From contig VWYX01000219.1 in NCBI GenBank assembly GCA_013396525.1, positions 434,001 to 498,000 of the forward strand: DNA of 64,000 nt, written 5' to 3'. This DNA comes from Chaetorhynchus papuensis (lineage: Eukaryota; Chordata; Aves; Passeriformes; Rhipiduridae). The notes beneath the pieces were generated by a model. The model was given only the letters and a program-made list of their open reading frames with translations. It did no database searches and had not been told where the DNA came from. Positions 25,761 through 36,700 of the stretch are shown here, piece after piece. The number at the start of each line of letters is the position of its first letter. The first letter of the stretch is position 1. A program made the position numbers and the translations under genes.

Positions 25761-26414
25761 GCAAATTGAGACTGGAAGGCTGGGCAGCAATAGCGGGAAG
25801 TGGGGAGTGTGGGATTCGGTTCCTGTGTTTGTACGGTCTAACTGCTTTTTTTTTTCTTTTATTATGGGAGGCTTCTTTGGCAACCCAGGTCTGTCTCCAG
25901 GCATGGGCAATGCCCTGCAGAACCAAACCCCACAGCCTCCCCGAGCATTTCTAGCCTGGGATCATGGTTCAAGTGCTGACCAGGAGAATGTACAGCCTAA
26001 AATCAAGAGGAGGCAAATGCTGGGGCTTGCCTGAGGAAGCAGTTTCCCTGCTTCATCCTGCCTGGTATTATGGTATTGTTTATCCAGTGCCAGAGATGAA
26101 TGGAGCACGTGACAGCAGGAAAAATGCAAGTTGGACAAGGTCCCTGCCCAAAAATGCAGCAGCCCCTGATTATGGCATTACATTGCAGCCCAGGCCCAAA
26201 CCCCAATCCGCCTCCCTGTAGCAGCACACTCCCTGGGAAAGAAAACCCCAAGAGCTTGTTGCTTGCAGAGACAGAGGGTAAGGGGGGAAAGAGGACCCGG
26301 GATTCGGCGCCAGGAAAATATCGAGTTGGTGGCACATCCAGGACCAGATTTCAACCCAGTTTTCTCTTTCAGACATCACTTCTCCCACTGTCTGGCTGGA
26401 AAAATGGTGTCTCA

Positions 26415-26450
26415 TTTAACAAACCATCGTTATCATAATTAATGATCACT
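26415..26450. promoter_or_regulatory. Homeodomain-type palindrome upstream of LFNG
   Basis: ATCATAATTAATGAT (26432-26446) is a near-perfect palindrome centred on AATTA, about 860 bp upstream of the LFNG start codon, in otherwise GC-rich sequence. It could bind a homeodomain dimer. Prediction by motif only. Confidence 0.25.
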
Positions 26451-26960
26451 GGGGGCGGGGCCTGCTTGGTATCTGCGTAGCATTTATTTTCAGATATCCC
26501 AGAACTTTGGGGCTGTCCATCAGCTTCAAAGCGCGGTGCCATGCCCGGGATGAGGTTGGTCAGGGCTGGGAGCCTCTCCAGGTCACCCTGAGAAGGAAAT
26601 GGGAACAAACTCTCCTGACTCCCTGTCCTCAGATTTACCCACCAGAATGAAGCTTGGTGGAAGTGAGAGGAGTGCTGTGGTTTTTGGGGAACTTGGTGTG
26701 TTTATTTTCAATTTTACTTGGCTTCAGAAGAGACTGATGGGACAGTGCCCGGAGTTTGGTCAGGCTGGTCAGCTTTCTGGAAACCTCTTGGACAGGGCTG
26801 TGAGAACATCTCTGTGCAGGGCTTTGGGGAACAACAGCTTGGGACGGGCGGGATGGGGAACGCACCCGTTGCTGCCGACAGGGCACCCAGAGATGCTCAG
26901 GGCGTGCTGGGGGCTACAGGGGAGCAGAATGTCCCCATCCCCGGCTATCAAGGGGAAGGG

Positions 26961-26990
26961 AGGAGGAGGAGGAGGAGGAGGAGGAGGAGG
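26961..26990. repeat. AGG trinucleotide microsatellite at edge of the LFNG CpG island
   Basis: Ten uninterrupted AGG units. The polypurine tract sits about 300 bp upstream of the LFNG start codon and may affect local DNA structure or vary in length between individuals. Confidence 0.9.
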
Positions 26991-27720
26991 CGCCGGCACC
27001 CTCTGCACACCCAGCCGTGCGCTCCCGACCGCGGGCACAGAGATGCGTAGGGCAGGGCCCGGGACCGGGCAGGACGGGGCCGGCGGAGCCAGGACGCGTG
27101 TAGGGGCTGGCAGGGAGGACGCGGGGGTCGGAGGGGCGCGGGCGGTCCGCGGGCAGGGCCGGGCGGTGCCCACGCCCCGCGTGGGGCGGCCCCGGCTCCG
27201 TCCCTCCCCGGGCGGGGCGGGCGCGGTTTAAAGGCTGCGGCGCGGCGGGGGCCGGCGGTGGCGGCGGCGCGGAGAGGCGAGGAGCGGAGGGAAGGAAGGA
27301 TGCTGAAGAGCTGCGGGAGGAAGCTGCTCCTGTCCCTCGTGGGCTCCATGTTCACCTGCCTCCTGGTGCTCATGGTGGAGCCTCCGGGGAGGCCGGGGCT
27401 GGCCCGGGGGGAGGCCGGCGGGGCGCAGCGGGCGCTGCAGAGCCTGGGGGCGGCGGCAGCCGTGGCTCCCCCGGCGGCGCAGGGGCCGCCCGGGCTCCGC
27501 AGCTTCGCCGATTACTTCGGGCGGCTGAGCCGGGCGCGCCGGGAGCTGCCCCCCGCCCCGCCGAGCCCCCCGCGGCCGCCGGCCGAGGACATCTCCCCCC
27601 GCGATGTCTTCATCGCCGTCAAGACCACCAAGAAGTTTCACAAGGCGCGGCTGGAGCTGCTGCTCGACACCTGGATCTCCCGCAACCGCGACATGGTAAG
27701 GGATGGGGACAGGGATGGAG
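26985..27720 (+). promoter_or_regulatory. LFNG: LFNG CpG island and core promoter
   Basis: A very GC- and CpG-rich segment covers the proximal promoter, 5'UTR and first coding exon. Upstream of the start codon are SP1-type GC boxes (GGGCGGGGCGG at 27210-27220) followed at once by a TATA-like GTTTAAAGG (TTTAAA at 27227-27232). If TTTAAA works as a TATA element, transcription would begin near 27,255-27,265, giving a 5'UTR of roughly 40 bases. A CpG-island promoter is usual for LFNG. The start site itself is inferred, not seen. Confidence 0.65.
27300..27695 (+). CDS. LFNG: LFNG coding exon 1: signal-anchor, stem and start of catalytic domain
   Basis: Encodes residues 1-132 and ends on a codon boundary at the donor ATG|GTAAGG. 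Residues 1-8 are basic (MLKSCGRK), 9-27 form the hydrophobic membrane anchor, and about 28-97 are an Ala/Pro/Gly-rich stem that differs strongly from my recollection of chicken, as expected of this fast-evolving segment. RARR at 78-81 resembles the dibasic processing site known from Lfng, whose cleavage releases the enzyme from the Golgi. The conserved domain opens with SPRDVFIAVKTTKKFH (99-114) and closes with the DTWISRNRDM stretch, all typical of fringes. Confidence 0.96.
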
Positions 27721-30700
27721 AGGGGACGGTCCCCACCGCTGGCCGGGATGGAGCGGCTCGGGACGGGCTGCAGCCCCCGCGTCTCTGCCATGGTCCCGGC
27801 CCTTCGTCCTGCGGGATCCGGGTGGTGCTCTGACCCGGCAAATACCACCTCCCCTTCCCTTTTCCCCCATATCGCTGAGCCGGCTGGTATTCCGAGGCTG
27901 GCTGGGCTGTTCTGCAGCCAACTGTGTTTTCGGGAGGGTGAAATGCGGCGTTACAGAGTGAGTTTGGGATGGGTGAGTGATGTAGAGAGCCAGACCTTGG
28001 CTCCTCACACTCAGCAGCCCCCCAGAACTCTGCTCTGGGGTCCTTTTCACTGAACACCTCCCACTGCAGCGCCGGCCTGAGTTGCTTTCCCCTGGTGAAA
28101 CCGAGGCACGGTGTAGGGGTGCAGCCCAGCCCGGGGGTGCCACAGTCCGGGTCAGGCCCCTGCAGCGAGGTGCCTGCAGCTGTGCTGCCCAAAGGACACC
28201 CAGTTTAACAGCCCAGGGCTGGGGGAGTGCCGGGATGTGCTGAAACTCTCGGTCCCCTTGCAAGGGACTGGAATGGCTGGGAGCTCTTGTGGGTCTGCAC
28301 CGGCTCACCCACACCGGGGCAGTTCCAGCAAGTCTGGTTCCTGACCTTACTGATGTCCTGCCCAGTCCTGGCCGTCCCTTACTCTGTCCTTCAAGTACTG
28401 AAGCAAAACTAAAAAGGAAAAAAACCCAAAACCTGTTTCCTTAGGAAATGTGCTTTGCCATTTGTTCTTAAGACACTTTTTCTACCCTTAGACAGCTTCC
28501 CAAAAGTAAATTATGTCTGGTCCTAACCTTTTCATCCTACTGTCTTCACGTGTTTCCTCCTGGCCTGGAACTGGCTTTCTTGCTTGCAGACTGTTTTCCT
28601 TGGAAATCTGGAGTGGCTGAGGGTGGAGGCTGTGGGGGAAGGATCGACCTGCCCCTGCCCTCCTCACCCAAGTCTGCTGGACCTTGTGGGGTCTTGGCTT
28701 CTGCACTGTACCCCAAGCATTACCTTGCTATTTCTTTCCCTGTGAATAGTGTTTTANNNNNNNNNNNNNNNNNNNNNNNNNNNNNNNNNNNNNNNNNNNN
28801 NTTTCCTGGGCTTGGCAGTGGATCTGCCACTTCTCCTTGGTCCACTTATTTAATGGAAACCTCTTTTATGCTCTGCTGTCACTGTGAGGGGGTGGTGAGC
28901 CGTGGTGGGGGGAAACGCTCTTTGAGCACCTACAGATGATCCTGGGAATGGCTGCTCTTTTTTTCCTCCTCCCTCTTGTGAGCTTCGGCTTTCTTCTAGG
29001 TTTTTTTTTTTTCTTTTTTTGTTGTGCTTCGTTTGTCCGTTCGGATTCCCAGAGCCCCAAGGCTCGGCTCTCACGCTGTCCCCCTGGGCAAGCTAACAAA
29101 GCCCCTTTTCTCCTGGCGCAGAGAAAAGGCTTCGCAGCCTCTTGTGTGGCACTTTCCATGGGAACGAGGGAGCCGGAGCCGGCCGTGTCCAGGTCAGGTT
29201 GCCTAGAGATGAGGGCCATGAAGCCAGGGGGGCCGCAGCCCGGCGAGGTGCCCGCCTGACAAGCCAAGCCGCTGAGTGACGGCTCTTGTACAGCACTTGA
29301 GGACAAGGAGCTGCCGAGAGAGCTGGAGGCAGCACAGACTCCTGCGGAGCGGAGCGGGGCTGTGGGGACACGAGGCACAGGGGATGAACCCGCGCCGCTG
29401 GAGGTGATCGGCTCCGCTCTTCCCACGCCGGCCCAGCCGCTGTCTCTGGGAAGCTTTGAGGCACCCTGGGCTTCCCCAAACTTGGCACCAGGTTGGGGTT
29501 TTTTGCCTGCAGAGTGTGGGATTGGCGCTGTGGGCCTCTTCTCTCTTGCTTCCCTGCAGTTCCTGCATCTCTTCCTTGCCTGGCCCCCTGGTTTCCATCC
29601 CAGGAGGGTGATTTGGTGACAGTGGGGCACTTCCTTTGCTCAAACGTCTCTCTTGGTCTGAGTCAGGCCTGTCTCTGCTCATCCTCTCTCACTCTGGTTT
29701 CACTAACGGTGCTCAGGCATGTGAGCTGCCTCTCCAACATGGGGAAGTTCCTGCTCGAGGGCTGAGAATCTCTCTTGCCTGATGCTGCATCTCTTTCTCC
29801 TGATCCTTTTCTCACTCAAACCCCAGCCTGCCTCTGGCTGTTCATTAGCCAGGCAGGAGGGATGCAGGGGTTAAATCCAGCAGGTAGCTCCTGCCTGGAC
29901 CCTGGCAGATAGGGGGAACAGCTATTGTGTCCTTCCTTGGCTGCTCTTTGTTCTGCCCACAATAGTCCCTGTTTCCTGCCCTCTATCACCTCCAAGACAC
30001 TGCAAAGGGCACCCCCTTCTCCTTCCTGCCTCTGCACAGGGAGAGCACATCCCTATTCCCTTCTAAATCTCCTCCTTGGGTTGCACAATCCAAGCCGGAC
30101 AAGCTGCTTTTGGAGGAGAGTTATGGGTTTCCCCCTCCTTGCTTTGGGGAGAGTTTCCAGCTGTCTCAGTATCCTCAGGATGCTGGAGTGCGGGCTGGAG
30201 AAACTTTGCACTTGAAAGGAAAGAGAGGGGGCAGGAAAATGGCCATTAAGCAGAAATCCCGGACAGGAGCAAGTCCAAGCCCACTGCTTTCTTGCCGAGT
30301 CGGGTGATTTACAGCGGCAGAGTTGCCAAAGACACATCTCCTGTCACTGGGGTTACCCTGAAGGCGGCTGGGTGTCCCTGGGGCACCCCAGAGGCATCCA
30401 GGCAGCTCGGCACACGCCTCGGAGCCCGCGAGGGCTCCAGCCCGGGCCGCCGTCCCGGCAGCGTGGGATCCGCTGGCTGCCTCCCGCTCGGCGGCGCGGT
30501 AATTGCAGGCTTTGAAAAAATTCCTGCTCTCGGGGCAAAGGGGAAGGGTTTGCCTTCCAAAGAGCACGCTCCTCTGATGGCGGCTCCCAGATTTCTCTAG
30601 CACCTTGGCCAGGGTCCCCACCCACACGCTGGAGTGTGCTGGCATGTGAGTCTCACTTGCACTCCCACCAGAGCGGCTGAGGCCAGGGACTGCTCATCCC

Positions 30701-33700
30701 AAACCAGCTCCGCGGCGCAGCTGCCTCCCCCCTGCCCTGGGCTGTGTGCCAGGGCCTGCTGAGCACTGCTGAACTCGGTTCATGTGTGAGGGTCCCTCCC
30801 TGCTGTCCCCCGGGGCAGCCTGTGTGGGTTTTAGGGGTGGGGGCCCCTTAATTGCCTGTCCCAAACGATGCTGCTGTCCTTGTCCATAAAAGCCCTGGAG
30901 CCGGTGAGCGGCGCGTGGAGCACCAGGCGGGAGGGTGGGGGACCCTTGCCACACACTGAGCTCATTGTTTGTGAGGAGGTTATTAAAAAATTATAGCATT
31001 TAAAATTACAGTGGAGGATTCTTCCTCTTGCCGAAAGGAGCAGGGGGAGGAAGGGCCCGCGGCCCTGCAAACCCCCTCCCCGCCTCTGCAGGTCCCAGCC
31101 CTGGGATCCCGTGCCAGCACAGACCTGCCCCGGGTCCTGGGGAAAGCCACTACCACGGAGGGGGTATGCTGCTATCGTGGCATGCTGCCATTGCAGGGAC
31201 ATCGCCATCACACTGCTCCCAACTTGTTGAAGATGGATGGGGATTTTCCCCCTAAACCCCGAGGCTGGAGGGAAAAGAAGAACATTTGCTGTGCGGGGAC
31301 ACAAAGCTGGGCAGCTCTGGCAGCATCCTGACCTGCTCCAGAGCCCCTCGCCCAGCTGGAGACTGAGGCCCCCCCAACCAGCAGTACTTTGCTGCCTCCT
31401 TTCCTCTGCACCCAAGTGGGGTGGCTGTGGAAAGGGTGCTGGAGTGCTCCATCCTCTCCCAGCATGGGGAAGTGAGATGTGGCACAGGGTCAGGATTTGT
31501 GCACTACAGGGTCATGGGGTGCCTCCCTGGCCGAGGTTCCCTTTTTGGTGGGTGGGATGGTGGCAGGCATGGGATATGCTGAGACTGTGTCACAGAACCA
31601 CTCGGCCAGGCAGCACAGGGAGGGCCAGGATGACCCCGGGGTGGCCCTGGCTGGTGGGACACCTTGTGCAGCACCCAGCCATGAACAACCCACGAGCTCC
31701 ACCAGTGGAGGGGAAATGAGTCACCCTGAAAGGAGAAATGAAGGGGAGGCAAAAAAAACCAAAACAAAAAAAAAAAAAAGAAACGAGCCCTCCCCACGGG
31801 TGAGGAGGAGGTGGTGGGGACTGCCCGCGGCTGCCTGGCTCCTGACGGGCAGCTGGGGAGGGCTGACCCCGTTCTGGCCACGGGGATCCCGGGTGCCGCT
31901 CAGTCCGGGCCTCGGGGCCGCGCATTGTGCGGGGCTGCGAGGAGCGCTGGCAGCTATTGTTCGGGAGGGATTTGGCATCCTGTGTTTCTTGAAGCTGCAG
32001 TTCTGAGAACAATGAGGTTTCCTGCAGGGGCTGAGGGGGGGCAGCGGGCCCTTCCTCTCCTGCACCCCGCAGGAAAAGTTACTGCGGGGGGGGGGGTCCA
32101 AGAGGTCCTTGCAGCCCTCGGTGCCATAGCTGGCACAGGGGCCAAGTGGGAGAGAGGTGGATGTAAGGGCTGGGAGTGCTTTCTGGCCCTGCTGGCTCTG
32201 GAGGTGGTGGCTTATAGGTGACAGCTCGGGGATGTTGGCTGCAGTGTCCACTTGCACCACTATAAACTGGATGCTGCCCTCATGTCTGGCATCCCACATG
32301 GGAGATGCCAAAGGTGGATTCATGTTTTTCACTTGTTCTCATCCTTTCCCGGCCTATCCCCTCCCAGGCTTGGCTGTCACCTCTGCTCCTCTCCCCTGCA
32401 GCCCCAGGTGAAGGGCCATGCAGGCAGGGTGCATCTCCCCTCCAAGAAAAACCATATTAATTTAAAAATTAATTTTAAAATGAAGCCTTTAATTGTTTTA
32501 GTTTTAATCGAATGTCATGGTGGGGTTGGGAGGGATGTGGGAAACCTGTGAGGCCCCAGTAGGTGCCCACATGGGGTGACTTGGGGCTGTGTGCCCCTGT
32601 CCCAGTCCCTGAGGTGCCACCTGGTCCACCCACCCCAGGAATATTACAGGGATGTGTGTGGGGAGAGGCCGAGGGGAGATGCCTTGGTAGGTTGAAGCCT
32701 TTCGGTGCAGGCGAGGAATAAACAATTGTCCCTGTGGTCTATTTATAGAGGCTGAGTGCAGGATTAGTTGTGGGGTTATTTTTGGAGCAGCTGAAGGCAG
32801 TTGCTGGACGGTGCTTCTGAGCTAATCAAGCAAACATTTTCTGTCTCGCCTGTGCAGAGGCTGCCTGTTCCCTGGCCCACTCCAGTGAGGCTGAAACCTG
32901 GGCTGGAGCGCCAACCTCCCTGTGTGCCGGGGTTGTCTTGGGCATCCTTGGCTGGTGTCCTGCTGCCCTGGTTCAGCTCGTACCCCCAGCAGTTACCTGA
33001 CCCCTCCCTGAGCACCTGGGGGAAATGGGGACCAGCAGCTGTACTCCGAGCTGGTTGGGGGTGACACCCCCTCCTCTACGCACAGCGCTGACCTCGTTCC
33101 ACCCCAGCAGTGCTGTGTCCATGGAGCAAATACGGGCATCCTTGGCCCTGCAGCTGATGTGTCCCTGTCCCCCAGCTGTCCCCCCCTCATCAGCAGTTCC
33201 CCATCCCCTTTTGCTTGGAGCCTGCCTGACCTCTGTCCCTCCCCACAAGCCAGGCTGCACGGCAGGCTGTGCATTTGTGAGAACTTGCCTTCCCACCTCC
33301 TCCATCATTTTTTTCCCCCCCACTTTTTCTTTTCTCCTTTTCAAGCCCCAAAGGTCACTTGTAGCCCCGTCCCCTCCCATTGAGCCTCGATGCAGCTCGG
33401 GGCTCTCCCCACCAGCCCCGGCTGGGGACCTGAGCAAACAGGGCCGGGTTAACCAGTGCAGCTGTATGCTAATGACCGCTGCCCGCTTAACTCTCCTCGC
33501 TGAGTAAAGTCAACCCCACTATTGTACCCAGCTCCTCAAACAAGCCACAAAACCCCAGCGCGTTCCCGGGGCCGGCTGCGGGGTGGCACCCAATTTCCAG
33601 CTCACTTGTAATTCATCATCCCCAGCGCTCCATCGTTCCCCCTCTGCTGCCTCCTGCCTCCCTCCCCCCCGGCCCTTTTGTCTTTCTTCTTTTGCCCTTT

Positions 33701-36700
33701 TGTGCACGTCTGGTTTTTAATAGCGCTTGGCAGCTGGTTGTGGTTTCTCTCCTCCAGCTTTGTTTGCTGCCCGCTGATTGATGGCGATGCCTTTCCCACC
33801 CCCTGCTCTCTCCTCCTGCTCCTCGTCCTTCCCCAAATCCCAGGCCCGGAGCAGCCCCTCCAGTCCTCCTTCCTGGGTGACATATGCCAGGAATTAGCTG
33901 TGTAAATAGCGGAGTGCAGCCGGGCGGGCAGCGCAGGGGCCGGGGAGGAGGTCGGGTGCTGCCTGGCACTCGGGATTGTGCTGGGATGGGGCAGTGGGGG
34001 ACCATCCCCTCCTCGGGGCTGGCAAGTGGCACTCGCTGGCACCGTCTCAGCCCCCTTGGGTAGGACACAGGGAGCAGAGAGGAGTCGTGGCGGTGTTGTG
34101 GAAGCGACCAGGGACAGCCACGTGCTGTTGACACAGGTGGGGACGCGGTTGGGAGCCGGCGCCACGGGCAAACACACCTGCCCGGGCGGCTGCTCCGGCA
34201 TCCCCGGCCACGCGCGCCGGCTCAAGTGTGAAATCCCTGCTCAGATCAGGCCGCGCTCTGCACCTGCTCCCCTGCGTGCCCACGCCTCCCCTCATGCTGG
34301 GGACAGCCCCTGTGGCCCCCAAAAGCTCCCTGCCAGCTGCTGCCCCGTGCAAAAGGCAAAAGGACGGGGGTGCTCTGTGAGGGGGCTGGGGTTTGCTCCT
34401 GTGGGGAGCTCGGCACCCTGCTTGGTCTGAAGTTGGGTGTGTTGTGTGGGTGCCCAACTCTCCTGTGCCGCTTGGGGTTTTGACAAGGGGAAAGAAGTCA
34501 CCATCAGCATCCTGGAGGGACTGGTCCCAGGTGCTGCCCAGGGGTGCTGTGTCACATCCAGAGCCACGTGGTCTCAGCCCCTCGATCCTCAGAGGTGCCT
34601 CGTCTTCTCTTTCAGACCTTCATCTTCACTGACGGGGAGGATGAGGAGCTGAAGAAGCAAGCACGTGAGTCTGTGGCTCTTGTCCCTTTGTGTGTGTGAC
34701 CTGGCCAGGTCCCCTGAGAAGCTCCCACCTGTGGAGCACGGCTGGCATGGGGCCTGTCCTGGGAACTCTGAAAAGCCCTCGCCACAAGAGCCTGGGTTGA
34801 GAATGAGGCAATTTGTTTCACTGACAATTCTTAAAGCACCCTCTGCCCAGGAGCCCCACCTGGTGACAGGTTTCCTTCCCCATCAGCCCAGCCCATGCCC
34901 TGCACGATGCTGCTGGGGACCACAGTAACAGGGTGGGGTGCCTTTGCACCACTTTGTCCCTGGGGCGAGCTGGGATTGATGGCAGTGTGGGCAGGGCTTC
35001 ATGGGAGCATTTCCCTGGCAGCTGTTCTCAGGGCTGGGGTCAGCATGGTCTATTCTCCCCAAGCAAATGACTGCTTTTCAGGCTGGGAAGTGATTGCCTG
35101 TGAGCTGGGCAAGCAAAATAGGGCAGAATTTTTGCTACCATGTCCTGGGAAAGCTCTGGGCTCACAGACACACCTTCACTCCCAGGGTTGCTGGTGAGCA
35201 AGGTGACGCAGGGTGGCATCGTGCTTAGAACGTGGATAGGGCTGAACCACGTTGCATCTGCTGCATCCACATTCCTTATTCATCCCTTCCCTTCTCTCAC
35301 ATGGACACAAAAGACCTTCCCCCAAAAATTCACCATTTGCCCAAAACAAAACAGCGTGCAGGTCACTGAGCACTGGGATCATCCATGAGTTCCCATTCCC
35401 CTGGCACACCTGGGACGCGTGGTGAAGCATCAGCATTTGAGGAGGGGCGTGGGATGCACCAATGCTGGGTTTTGACCCCTCTATTTTCCCCTCAGGAAAC
35501 GTCATCAACACCAACTGCTCGGCTGCCCACAGCCGCCAGGCCCTGTCCTGCAAGATGGCCGTGGAGTACGACAAGTTCATCGAGTCCGGCAGAAAGTAAG
35601 CGGTGTCTGGGGCTGCTGTGGGGGACAGCGAGGCTGGAGGGGGGCAGGACAGTGCAAACAGAGACCATTTGTGGTTTTGGGGTCGTATCTCAGCGTGGGG
35701 ACTGGGGAGCTGTCCCAGTGGGGTGTGACATTGCTGTCACTGCAGGTGGTTCTGCCATGTGGACGATGACAACTACGTGAACGTGCGGATGCTGGTGAAG
35801 CTGCTCTCCAGCTACCCCCACACACAGGACATCTACATCGGGAAGCCCAGCCTGGACCGGCCCATCCAGGCTACGGAGAGGATCAGCGAGAATAAGATGG
35901 TGAGCGTGGGGGAGTTTGGGGCTGGCCTAATTTGGGCTGGGTGGAGAAGGAGCTGTTGTCTCACAGTGTTGGTTCCCCTCTCTCGCAGCATCCTGTGCAT
36001 TTCTGGTTTGCCACGGGTGGAGCAGGGTTCTGTATCAGCCGGGGGCTGGCACTGAAGATGAGCCCTTGGGCCAGGTAAGAGCGTTGGTGTTGCTCTCCCG
36101 TGGGGACTCCTCATGGTCCCCAGGGCACAGAGAAGTGACATTTTTGGGGACGGGTGCTGGACCATGTCCCAGCACCTTTCTCTCTTTGCCTTTCTGGGGA
36201 TGTCTCCAGGGAGCTTGGAAACAGGCTGGGAAGGGCTTCGGTTCCCCCAAACTGCCTTTTAATCGGAGCTGGGCACCCGCTGGCCAACCCCAGACCCTGC
36301 AGGGTGCCTGCATCCCCTGGGCTTTGCTCCTCTGCAGCCCCTCTCTGTCTCCCCGCAGTGGGGGTCACTTCATGAGCACCGCAGAGAAGATCCGCCTGCC
36401 CGACGACTGCACCATCGGCTACATCATCGAGTCTGTGCTGGGCGTGAAGCTCATCCGGAGCAACCTCTTCCACTCCCACCTGGAGAACCTCCACCAGGTG
36501 CCCAAGTCGGAGATCCACAAACAGGTACCCCAAGCCGTCACCTAAAAATTGGGCATCGCGGCTGAGATATTGATTGACATGTGACCAAAACGTCAGCAGA
36601 GGGGAAAAGCCCCACCGGCCCATCCCTGTGGGATGATGCAAAGTGTCACTGCAGGCGGTGGGAAATGGGGCGAATTTTGCAGCTCCCCATGCCTCTGCTT

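Larger units (their letters stand above)
1..26950. other. Non-coding flank upstream of LFNG
   Basis: I find no believable protein-coding exon here. Open frames of 200-320 codons exist (for example 13191-14144 on the minus strand and 19589-20398 on the plus strand), but their translations are low-complexity, rich in Pro, Ser, Gly, Arg and Cys, match no family I recognise, and overlap open frames on the other strand, as expected in GC-rich DNA. In human the genes upstream of LFNG are GRIFIN and CHST12 (from memory). I looked for galectin-like GRIFIN exons and saw none, but short spliced exons could be missed by eye. Several blocks with dense transcription-factor-like motifs are listed separately; the rest shows nothing I can name. 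Confidence 0.6.
27696..34615 (+). other. LFNG: LFNG intron 1
   Basis: A phase-0 intron of 6.9 kb with GTAAGG donor and TTCTCTTTCAG acceptor. Its size is out of proportion to the other six introns (86-831 nt), and it carries several motif-dense blocks (30,955-31,025; 31,915-32,025; 32,445-32,515; 32,705-32,770; 33,445-33,545) listed separately as candidate enhancers. Open frames inside it (for example 28866-29630 minus) are low-complexity and unconvincing. It contains the sequencing gap. Confidence 0.9.

Noticed and set aside
25216..26034. 272-codon plus-strand frame upstream of LFNG
   Set aside because: It reads through a 19-base poly(A) run as polylysine and has two overlapping alternatives in other frames. 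It is not conserved protein in appearance.
1..26950. GRIFIN or CHST12, expected upstream of LFNG from human synteny
   Set aside because: No galectin-like exon and no long sulfotransferase exon was found. They may lie further left, or GRIFIN's short exons may have been missed by eye.
27258..27299. In-frame GTG upstream of the LFNG ATG as an alternative start
   Set aside because: The added residues are an Arg/Glu/Ala-rich stretch read from 5'UTR repeats. Known fringe proteins start MLK, which matches the ATG at 27300.
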